Source of the DNA: Heliocybe sulcata
Taxonomy: Eukaryota; Basidiomycota; Agaricomycetes; Gloeophyllales; Gloeophyllaceae
Reading direction: 5' to 3'
Assembly: GCA_004369045.1 (NCBI GenBank)
Contig: ML213511.1
Coordinates: forward strand, 521,327-585,326
Length of the DNA stretch: 64,000 bases
Positions 10,359 through 19,698 of the stretch are shown here, in pieces; the first letter of the stretch is position 1; each line of letters begins with the position of its first letter. The notes under the pieces are model-generated. The model was given only the letters and a program-made list of their open reading frames with translations, was not told the origin of the DNA and ran no database searches. The position numbers and the translations under genes were made by a program.

Positions 10359-11573
10359 ATGATATCCAACGCTCCCATGCAGGTTCCTTCTGAGGTTCTG
10401 CGTCTAGCTCTGACATCTTCTGGATCCTCGGCGCTCGTTGCTGGGCATGGGGTGAGTAGTATGGCATTATTATATAGTCTTCCACTGACTCAACTATATG
10501 GCACCGGCGGCTCCCAGACGGCCTTTGCTCAAGACAGCTACGTCGATCTGTACAGTATAGCAGATCCCTCTGGACATCACTCGAGTGTGAGTTCCTGACA
10601 CTACCGGCAAGGCCAGGTATATAACCCGGATGCTATTCAGGTTGCGGTCAAGATATTGAGGCCTCGGTTCAGTGAGACATTGTCGGGCATAGTGAATATG
10701 GTATGCCTCTATGGCTTGGAGCTACGCACTTGACTAAGACTGCGGATACACAGCAATTGACTCAAACAATCGGTCGAGTCGATCTCCTTCATCCCTACCT
10801 CTGTCCTACGTCTCTTCTGCAAGCGCCCGATCGACCTTGCTTGCTCCTGCTCACGCCCTACTTCAAGAATGGCAACATCCTCACGTTTGTTAGGAACAAT
10901 CCGACCGTGGATATCATGAACCTTGTGTGTCCGATTAAGCGTATTCCGGTGTCTGTGCTGACGGTTTTTCTGTGTCAGGTCATTCAAGCAGCTCGTGCCT
11001 TGGAGTATCTTCACGAAAGAGACATGACGCATGGAAACATCAAAGCTGTGCGTCCCGCCACAGCTTTGCCCTTGTCTCTTACTAAGTCATCATCCCGTCC
11101 AGACCAACTTATTGATCGACGACAGTGGAGCTGTCTATCTGAGCGACGTCCAGGTGAATGCTGTGCTCCGCCGGATAGACGTTGTTCGCAGTGGTAGAGT
11201 ACGCCTCCCCGGAAACCTGGGTTACAAACCTCCGGAAGAGATAGAACCTCCCGTGCAAGCGCCGGACGTCTACTGCACTAAGCCTGGCGATGTCTACGCC
11301 CTCGCCGTGCTTATCTGCGAGGTGAGCCGTAGTGAAGCTTCCGTCCGTTGAAGGACTGACTCAATCGACATACAGCTTTTCGCGAGGGAAAGCTATGACC
11401 CTGCAAATCGCTCCATTCAGCAGTGGGCTCAATCGCATGCGAGTTTCCTTCAGAACACCGCAACTATGAACGTGCCACCACCTCTGTGGGATCTGCTGCT
11501 ATCATGCTGGGACTTGGACCCCACGCGTCGTCCCTCGGCGAGTCAAGTTCGACGCCGGCTGGAAGGAATGTAA
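10359..11573 (+). CDS. TKL-like protein kinase, probable pseudokinase
   Basis: Divergent kinase domain of the type expanded in Agaricomycetes. Exons 10359..10451, 10518..10586, 10641..10700, 10754..10924, 10979..11047, 11103..11321, 11376..11573 (292 aa). Seen: glycine-loop remnant DSYVDLY; VAVKIL with the ATP-site Lys; ALEYLHERDMTHGNIKATN where HRD is HGN, so the catalytic Asp is Asn; LSDVQV where DFG should be; PPEE in place of APE; and C-lobe CWDLDPTRRPSASQ. Loss of both catalytic aspartates argues for a pseudokinase. The first intron (66 nt) is a multiple of three and its acceptor at 10517 is chosen by spacing. Function unknown; a scaffold or regulator is inference. Confidence 0.75.
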
Positions 11574-12410
11574 CTGAAGTCTCCCTGAGACCGATAGGTA
11601 GGCGCATGAGTTTCGTATTAATATTCGTATAATAATTGCATCGGTACCCTTACTTTTGAATAATCTGTACGTTACAGCGCTAGTACGCTTTCTCATGCGG
11701 AACTGTAGATACCCGAATGTATGCTCTGGATTTTCGTTGCACCTTGTTGGATCCGGATGGAATGTGTGGTGGGACTCAGTATCAGTGTCCGGTCCGGACC
11801 CGGACCCCAACCCTAGTGTATAATTATTCACAGCCACCTGAGCATAAGTCGGAATCATAACATCGAGTGGATTACCAGTGTATTCATTCTGCGCTTGGAG
11901 TTCTACGTGGCTCAAGCTTCAAGCTCTAACAGGGTTCAACGGGCGTTCTTCTGTCAGTCGTTGCAGGGTCTCGTCTGCTACTGTAGTGTTTCGATCAATT
12001 CGGCACGGCCTGTGACGCGTGACCCGTTTGACGGATTCGTCAGTTCGTCAGAGCTGTGCATGACCCGTGACAGCCTCCAAATATCCGTCAATATCTGGTT
12101 CTGGCAGGGTGTTTCTCTGATAATCTTTACCTTCCAGCATGGTATACTACTAGCTGCACTAGTATGGTACTTCTGCAAGCATCTTTAAAGGCCTCTGCAC
12201 TTGTCGGAAAAAAATTGAATTTTTACAAATATCTTCGCCAAAAAACACTTTCGTCAGTCGTCTCTGTGACCCGTGACATGCGTCAATTTTTGGCTCCGTC
12301 AGTGCCCTCCGTGACCCGTGACTGCCAAATTGATTTAAACACTACAGTATTATGTTGAGCGGACTCTGCGACACGCTTCAAGCTGAACTTCCGGCTGACC
12401 TGCTGTCTAG
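11574..12410. other. Spacer between pseudokinase and kinase-tail fragment
   Basis: No gene recognised. It contains the short GTGACCCGTGAC-type repeats described separately. Base composition looks more AT-rich than in the neighbouring genes. Confidence 0.4.
12009..12330. repeat. Cluster of GTGACCCGTGAC-like short repeats
   Basis: The motif TGACCCGTGAC occurs near 12060, 12266 and 12310, with a variant GACGCGTGACCCGT near 12013. Copies are interspersed with CGTCAGT/CGTCAAT. Two blocks (about 12009-12100 and 12255-12330) look like diverged direct copies. It sits between a kinase gene and a kinase fragment and may be the remains of a mobile element or a local duplication. No family assigned. Confidence 0.35.
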
Positions 12411-12801
12411 TACGCTGACATGTCACATGCCAGCTTTTTTGGCAATAGAGTGTATTCGCTAGGTTATATAACCTATTCCAGAACGCCCAAAAAGAAAATT
12501 TTCGACGATTTCTTCTCGCTGATTGGCTTGGAGCTACCCTACGCCGAGTTATATAACTTAGCGAATACACTCTAATACTGCTGCTGTGAACTTACCCACG
12601 CCACTGTGGCAGCTTCTCCGGACCTCCTGGGACCTCGACGTCGTTCACCGTCCTTCCGCGGGAGAGCTCAGAAGGAAACTGGAAGAGATGCGCCGCCCAT
12701 ATAAGCAACATCAATTAGCTTCGAAACCGGCATACTTTGGCGGAATGTTACAGGACTTCCATAGGCGACGCTATTGCCGCCGCTCTTACTTTGGCGCTTG
12801 A
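12411..12801 (+). pseudogene. C-terminal fragment of a second TKL-like kinase, interrupted by a MITE
   Basis: Residues matching only the last exon of the pseudokinase at 10.3 kb. The left part (12411..12446) reads SHASFFGN and the right part (from 12574) reads TAAVNLPTPLWQLL, then SWDLDVVHRPSAGELRRKLEEM. The paralogue at 11.4 kb has SHASFLQNTATMNVPPPLW and CWDLDPTRRPSASQVRRRL. The two parts are separated by a 127-bp inverted-repeat element. No N-lobe or catalytic exons could be found upstream, so this is a truncated copy. The frame closes at 12801 after an unrelated tail. Confidence 0.7.
12447..12573. mobile_element. MITE (127 bp) with terminal inverted repeats
   Basis: The left end AGAGTGTATTCGCTAGGTTA is mirrored at the right end; the reverse complement of the right end reads AGAGTGTATTCGCTAAGTTA. 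About 26 of 27 positions match per end. The element is flanked by AAT at 12444-12446 and at 12574-12576, a 3-bp target duplication. Removing the element and one AAT restores an uninterrupted reading frame matching the kinase paralogue. It is non-coding, too short for transposase, and therefore a non-autonomous DNA transposon. A 3-bp duplication would fit a PIF/Harbinger-type relative; a TA duplication (Tc1/mariner) is possible but leaves one extra codon. Confidence 0.85.
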
Positions 12802-13433
12802 TAGCATACCGCTTGAAAATTTTACGGGTTTTCGAATATCGCGAAGGGACGTCCTTTGTTCCAAATGCAGCCTGACAACATCTACAGCACGTGGATGCCT
12901 CTGCGGAAGCGAAGCTATACCAGCCGAACTTATCCGGCCTTTCATATCGGTTCCAGCTGCGTATTTAGACACTTTATGCAGAGGTTTGCTCCGGTGGGAG
13001 ATCATCTTCTAGGTGGACGCTCAGCAAGCTAGCATACGTTGCAGAGTGTCAGCCAGTGTCTCAAATGGCATAAGGTAGGTCCTGTCGCCTTATACTGTTC
13101 TTTATCTGCACGGAGTTGACAAGATGAATCATAGTTTTGCATATATCCGACTATGCAGTCACCGATTCACTCGGAGACGCAGTCGGCACGGGGCAATATG
13201 ATAGTCTTTTGGGGCTACACCCGCACATAGGACGTACATCCTGGGCTTCTGTACTGTTCAGGCGAGATTATCGGACTTTAGATGCCAGGACAAGAGCTAA
13301 CCATGCCAAATGTTAGCTGTAGATGCCTACATACACTGGTTGGGAGACAGCACAAATACGTAAAACACTGTCCTTTGGGCGGATTGACAACTCGTAACAG
13401 CGCACATATACGGGACTAGAAGAAAGAGTGCGA
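12802..13433. other. Spacer without recognised gene
   Basis: About 630 bases between the kinase fragment and the stop of the APH-like gene. Open frames of 80-110 codons exist on both strands but have no motif and no matching splice sites. Confidence 0.4.
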
Positions 13434-14454
13434 TCAGAGGTAGTGGGGGACGCGATGTGTGCCCGGATGATTCGGCAGCCTCGACCGTAGTCTCCTTGGA
13501 ATGCCTGTGCAGTACGGTGAACTCAGGATCCATAAGAAAGCAAGAGGTAAGAGAAAGGCGCAGAAGGACATCTGCTCACCGATGGTATCAGTACCAAATG
13601 GAATCATTCCCCCAGAGGCATTCAGCAACGGCACAAGGTCTGGAGACCGCGGATAATCGAGCTTCGGGGCAATGGACATTGCCAGGATGTCTACTGTCAG
13701 CGCAAAGGCGAAGAAGGAGGGAGGTAGGAAGGAGTAACCGCCGAAATCCACGGCCACGATCCTACTCCCCTTGTCCCTCATGAAGTTGGCAAATCTCATG
13801 TCAGAAGGGCATAGACGCAGGCCGTATTTGGCGACATTATCGGTGAAGTGCACGGGCCCGCCCCGCTGACCCGTAACGGCAAGAATCTGCGGCAAGCACT
13901 CATCGTCAGACAGCTGCCAGGGTGCGAGAGGAACAGCAGAGAACACGTACGCCGTTGACATGATCCTGTAGCTCCTTGACGGATTCGTAGCAGATGGGGG
14001 ATATCCGCTCAATATAAAAGGGGTGCTCGATGAAGCCTCCTCCAACGGGTCCAGGCTTTGGGCTGGGGCTTGGGATGGTAATAAGGGATTGTACAGCGGT
14101 GGCGATGGAGCCTATATCGCGCTCGTCGCATATGTTCCCATCAATGTACTCGGAAACGATGTAGCCAAAGCCGTTATTCTCGCAGGTGAAGGCGAGGTAG
14201 ACGCGAGGGGCACGCACAACAGGGTTATTGTTGTCTTGGAGGAACTGTTCGACAAAACGCTGTGTTCTGGCTTCGGCCATGTCTACATAGGGCCCAAACT
14301 TGACCCAGATGTCGCTGACATGGTCGTCCGACTGCTTGTCGAGAGGGATATGGGCACCCCTGTTGTTGGTGTCGGTAGCTCGGCAGCGACCGAGTTTGTG
14401 GCACTGGTCGACGACAGTCGCGTAGCTCGGGATATTCGCGGGCTTGCCATGCAT
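13434..14454 (-). CDS. APH-like (aminoglycoside-phosphotransferase fold) protein
   Basis: Kinase-like protein of the APH/choline-kinase fold that is numerous in mushrooms; substrate unknown. Exons 14454..13951, 13913..13580, 13504..13434 (302 aa). Seen: KFGPYVDMAEARTQRFVEQF, GFGYIVSEYIDGNICDERD, PGPVGGGFIEHPFYIERISP, then a Brenner-like loop LCPSDMRFANFM and metal-site VAVDFGGYSFLPPSFFAFAL. The expected HGD of the loop is replaced, but Asp and Asn remain. Just upstream, another frame from an ATG at 14485 reads VDIDDAWQARE, which fits the usual N-terminus; a single-base shift near 14440 may therefore separate the true start from the body. The start at 14454 avoids that shift. It lies among kinase-like genes of the same accessory block. 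Confidence 0.75.
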
Positions 14455-14710
14455 CGTCGATGTCTACTTGGAAATTGGTCATCATGGCGGCAGCGTTTAG
14501 GCAATTGTGGCGAATGTGGCAACGTACTTTCTATCTTGTGCCTGGTCACTAGCACTAGGGTCACGCATGGATTGTGTATCTGTGTATCTATCCAATGCAA
14601 CCATACGGGTTATGTAGTCTTCTCATCTCATTGTTGGCCCACATTGCTCGCCTATCCCAATGGCTCTTGAGTACTAGTGAGCGGCTTTAACTAGTGCAGT
14701 AGATATTTAG

Positions 14711-15776
14711 CTAAGCAGATGAAATGCCGAACCTCTGTTGAAGTAATACGCTATTTAACCAATTGTAGACCACCGCAGCATTCGGCCTCTCTTTGGGGTT
14801 TCTCGTCCAACAGGTTTCAATGATCTCCCATATACTGTCGTCGATCCGTCCTTCAGGGCGAGGAGGCCGAGCTCCGCCGATAACTGCGAGAATGACCACA
14901 CTGTCTTGCCGTATGAGTTCGAATGGGATCCGTCCAGTGAGTATTTCCAGCATCGTCATGGCAAACGAGTACATGTCGCTTTGCTTTGTGAAGGGTATTT
15001 CTGAGCCTTCGTCCAGAAGCACTTCTGGAGCGGTCCATCTGCTGACGCCGCCTACGGATATCCGGGTAAAGTCGGCCTCAGATAAGACTAAGCATAGTCC
15101 GGCATCGCTTAGTCTTGGCACACCCTGGCTGTCCATAAGGATATTGCACTACGATATGAGTTTGTGAGCTTGGTTGTCAATACAACAGGAGATCAGACGT
15201 ACGGCACGAAGGTCGCCATGAACCACACCCTTGGAATGTAGATACCGAAGCCCTGCTGATATGCTAACAAGCTTGTCTACGCGTTAATACCCGTCCAATT
15301 CAACGGGGCAGGTCACCATACCAGTTGCACTCTGTCCATAGCTGGGTGCCTCGAGAGATATTGCAGTATGTTGCCACCTTCGCAGAACGGTATCACCAGT
15401 CCAGGGAAAGGGCCGAAGTTCCGGCATAATCCGTAGCAAGGTAGCACGTTGCGATGTCTCATTTTGACCCAGGTTTCGACCACTCCCTTGATCAGCTACT
15501 TCTCTTTTAGCCTATAAAGCCATGACATGTAGGATGCTGTCGTACCGTCACGTAACAATCTCGCTTAGACTGCCCGCCGCAAAAGCCGCGCAATACCTTC
15601 ACGGCCACCTGCCGGTGGTATCAGCATGTATGCCGCTTATTTCAATGAAAGTTGCTCACAGGTTCATTCTTACTGCGCCTTACGCATTTCCAGACGTCGG
15701 AGAATTCACCTATTCCGTAGCAGAACTGTGACTGCGCTTGTATATCTTTCGTGACATCCCACTTGACAGTCGCGTA
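14711..15776 (-). CDS. TKL-like protein kinase, 5' end unresolved
   Basis: Divergent kinase. Recognised exons in transcription order: 15776..15660, 15608..15546, 15495..15322, 15271..15203, 15148..14711 (286 residues and stop). Seen: glycine-loop-like GIGEFSDVW, VAVKVLRG, VKMRHRNVLPCYG, CEGGNILQYLSRHP, GLRYLHSKGVVHGDLRACN (HGD keeps the catalytic Asp), LSDAGLC (DAG for DFG), RWTAPEVLL (APE), SDMYSFAMTMLEILTGRIPF, and CWTRNPKERPNA. The catalytic and metal aspartates are present, so activity is possible, unlike the gene at 10.3 kb. Upstream of 15776 the frame meets a stop directly behind a plausible acceptor, so at least one more 5' exon must exist. Confidence 0.75.
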
Positions 15777-17349
15777 CTATGTACCACCAGTAGGCTCTAC
15801 CCATGAGGACACGAAACTCATAGTGATGGACTGAGACTGCTTACAGCGCTTTCTGGATAACTCTCCGATTCAGTGGAGGCTTGCTGACCTGGATTCGAGC
15901 ATTCCATCGGTATACGAGAGAATGGTCGACGGGCAATGAGCAACGTATCATCAGTTGTCACCACCTAGTACCAGACTATATACACGTAGGGCTGTGAGGA
16001 TCAGACATCGCCTGTTGCTGAGAAGATATCGGCTGCCTGTGTAAAAGTAGGGGAAACAATGGGCACTGACCTTTGACATGCTGCGAGCATCGTTTTGACC
16101 CTGCAAGCGGTAAAGCTTAAAGACGCCTTCGATAGAGAGAATCTATATGTAGTCGCGCATGGGCGATGCTGTACTGAACTCAGAATAGGTACCTTCCGAG
16201 AACCGGTGTACAGGCTTAAGCAGTGTAAGGCGCTTGTCGTTGAGAAGCTGCGATCACAGGGATGTAACGCGCTCTCATGATATAGGGATGGGCCCAAGCA
16301 CCACTAAGATGCAGGAACTTGTAGCTTGGATACATAGTTCGTCGTCTGGAATACTTACGATCCTAATCCCATCCTGAATCGCTGCATTGATGGGACAAGG
16401 ACAAATATGGACACACACGCAGCCACCGCCACAGATATGCATCATTCGGCAACTTCAGCGTCAGTTTCCAGTTCTCGGAGCTCAGGCAATGCACGCGCTA
16501 CAGCTAAGGCTTCCATGACTGCTGCCGGTATTCCAGTGCACAATTCCATCGCGAAATCTCCATATTGTTCTCAAGATGTCTGACAATCCAATCAGCTCGA
16601 TATGCGCGATTGCATTGTTAGCTTGCATGGATGTGTGTTCCGGGATATGTCTCGACTTCGTCTCCATCCGTACGTCTTGTGAGACCGGGATTTGTCCTTT
16701 ATTAACCAACCTCGTGCTTCAGGTCACGGCTGCACCGAATGCACGACGTGCTCCTGCTGTGGTCGCGATGAAGATGCGTCGGATAATGAGGGCGAGAGAG
16801 AGCGTCTCATAGTGCACGCGGAACCAACGCCACAAGCTTCCATGAAGAGCACAGGTTAAGGGCAGTCCTGGGCGAATGAGAGCTGTACATTGTTGAAGTG
16901 CGCACACGGGAGGTTCGCGGACTCTTGTTCTACGAGTACAATGAGTGTTTGAAAGGCAGTCTCTTATCGGATATATTCCTGATCTGCATCTATGTGCACT
17001 GCTCAAGGTAACCATCCTGTTCCTAGATTTCCTTGCATGCGTCGACTATATGCTATCGGCACTTGCCAAGTTTTGTCCCGAAAGACATTACCCTGGGGAA
17101 AATGAGCCGTTCGTTCTTTGTTGGTGTCGAGCCTACCCTTTGGATGCATAAGGACTGGATATCGCGTATTAACGCTACTGGTAAGCTACATCACACATCT
17201 TTGATACAATAACCGGTGACCTGATGAGACCAGAATAGGAATGCCATAGTTATGCTGTGGCCCAGAGAAAGGAATGAGGACAGCCCGCAATGTCCTGGGC
17301 AATAGGTGCGATGCCTATGACTTAAACAAGAAAGCCCCATCTGCTACAA
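15777..17349. other. Gene-poor spacer
   Basis: About 1.6 kb between the kinase-like gene and the KRE6-like gene. It may contain the kinase's missing 5' exon(s). Frames of 60-100 codons occur on both strands (for example 16576..16812 plus), but I see no domain, and cannot tell genes from chance. Confidence 0.35.
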
Positions 17350-19698
17350 TCAGCACTTCTGCCACATTTTCACATAATCACTAACAGGCGGTTCGTTAGT
17401 GCGTTGACAAATGTATTGCAGACTGCAGACTTACACGACCAGAGCCCGGCTATAATCGTCCTCGGGCCATGTAGCCGCCCACTTGTCCTGCTCTTCAGCG
17501 AATTGTTGCATAGCATCTACACAGCGGATGAGCTAAGATCCCCGAGCGCCGCAAGCGCGGTACATACCAGTGGCCGTGTTAAACCAAGGCTTATCGCCGA
17601 CGTTATCGGGGAACCATCCATTGGTACCGCCGACAGCAACGTTCATAATTAGATAGAACGCTAGAGCATCAGGTCAGTACTTAGTCGTGTATTGCAGCTT
17701 GCTGTTTAGACTCACGGATGTCGAAAGGAGTAGATTTAGAACCTGATGCCCAGGGATTCTCTAGGACAACTTGCTGGGAGCCGTTCGTGACGACCGGTGG
17801 AAAGTCTCCTCGATCGAAGAAAGGGACGTTGAAGGAGACCTGAAGCATCCCGTGGAGACGACTGTCAACATAAATGCGGCTAGGTCACGCCTTCATCAGC
17901 CATGGTCCCTCGAAAGGCTCAATATATGCATACATGAAGTTTTCATCCCATTCCATGGCGTACGTATGGAAGCCGCTGGCGAAGCTGGTGCGACGCTCCG
18001 TCCACCATCCGGTCGTGCGCCAGACTTCGTTAAGCCACGTCAAGGGACCCCAGTTCAGGGATCCTTGAACGTAGTTACTGCCCCTGAACCTATCGGTGAG
18101 TGATAGTTCGCTAAAGCAAAAGGTAAACGCACTGATCGGCATAGGACAAGCCATTGCCGCGCGACTCCATGATATCAATCTCGCCTATTGCACGTTTGGA
18201 TTTAGTTGTCACACTCAACACGATAGAACGGTCACGTACCGCTCATAGGCCATGGCCCGTAGGTGTTGTTCACTGGCAACATCCAAAGCGCCGGCCAGAG
18301 CTGTAGTGGTCGGTCAGTGCCTGCGTGCGGTTCTCTTGTTAGGACTCTCTTACCCAGTCGCCGTTAGGATTCTTAGCCTTGATTTCGACACGTCCGTAGC
18401 GGATACTTCGGCTCTTCTTGGTGTTGATGCGAGCTGACATGACCGGGTTGATGACAGTACCGCCCGTTATGTTCGACACCGCGCCACAAGTAGAAGTCTA
18501 GCCCCAATGTTGTCAACAAACCTCAGTATGACTTCAGTCGATGTGACTTACATCGTTGGTGCCGCCCGTCGTGCATCCGGTGATGTTGTAAGTGTACCCG
18601 TTCATGATCGCGTCTCTACCAATGACATCGGATGTCAGGGTAGGTAGGATGTACAGGTATCCATCCCGCAGGAAAGTGTTATTCGACGAGTCGGTGGTCA
18701 TCTCGAACTCGTTGTTCCTGCAACGTAATGTTCAGATGGATCAAAGCCACTATGAGGGCTGGATTCTCACCCGAAGCCTCCCATGGTGACTTCATAATCC
18801 CAGATATCGGTGTCGAGGCTGTCGCCGTTGAACTCATCGTCAAGAATCAGGCAGAGATTGCCTGTCATCATGTTCACGCTCTTGGCCGCAAACCAACACC
18901 GCACAACAGATGCACCGATGCCGATAGCCGCGACAACGTACGTGAGCCAATAGGCCATACTACGCATCTCAGGTGAGTTCATGGAAGGTGTGTATAGGAA
19001 GCTAGCACTTACCGAGCGAGCGGATCCTTCTTCTCTAGCCACGGCTTGTAGATCTCCCCGGTCAACATAGTGGACTTGGCTCTCTTCGGCACGGCTAAGC
19101 TGCTGGCGATTAACGACGACAGCTGTCCCTGGTGTGCACTGTATATTGTCATTGGCCGCGTAGGCGGACTCGCGAAGGACTTCCTCATGCCGGTGTGGGT
19201 GGTTCCACTAGTCGAAGGCCGGCTGCTGGCTCCGGTGGTCCTGCCATGCATATCAATGAACGAACTGGTCCTCGAACCGGGTGTTGGGATAGGGTAATGG
19301 CCCACGACGGAGTTGGCAGCGGAGGCGAGAGGCGATGCTGTCGCCGTCTCTTCGCCGTCGTGGTGTGCCGAAAAGCTGATTATGGACCCTGGTGGCGAGA
19401 AGGGGTTGGTGTTCGAATGGGAGCTGCCTGGCATCGAGGCATTGTCGTTGAATACGATGGTCTGGCTGCAGCTTCTGTGCATCTGCCCCGTTGTTGATGG
19501 AGTCACGGGACTGTCGGGATTAAGAGGCGATATCGGAGAACGCTTTGCGTTTTTCGAACTAGGGCTCCGGCGGATAGTCGACACTTCCTCTCCGCTCACG
19601 CTTGTGTCGCCCTGGGTTGCGTTAGGGTCCGTGAAGAAGAGAGGTTTCGGGGGCTTCAGAGGGTTGGCGCGGTTCTGACCGGTGGTGGGAGCAGCCAT
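17350..19698 (-). CDS. KRE6/SKN1-type GH16 membrane protein
   Basis: Type II membrane protein of the KRE6/SKN1 family, needed for cell-wall beta-1,6-glucan. Eleven exons in transcription order: 19698..19013, 18959..18771, 18717..18552, 18497..18354, 18300..18240, 18184..18133, 18089..17934, 17879..17716, 17660..17568, 17516..17435, 17380..17350 (607 aa). Seen: Ser/Pro-rich cytoplasmic N-terminus; one membrane segment WLTYVVAAIGIGASVV near 230-250; LCLILDDEFNGDSLDTDIWD; DWLWPALWMLPVNNTYGPWP; the GH16 motif GEIDIMESRG across an exon joint (E417, D419, E422); YLIMNVAVGGTNGWFPD; and the end DYVKMWQKC. The start MAAPTT is chosen by family resemblance; the frame is open upstream to about 19917. Confidence 0.93.

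Noticed and set aside
12447-12573. TA target duplication (Tc1/mariner) for the MITE
   Set aside because: It leaves one extra codon in the reconstructed exon; a 3-bp AAT duplication restores the paralogue spacing exactly.
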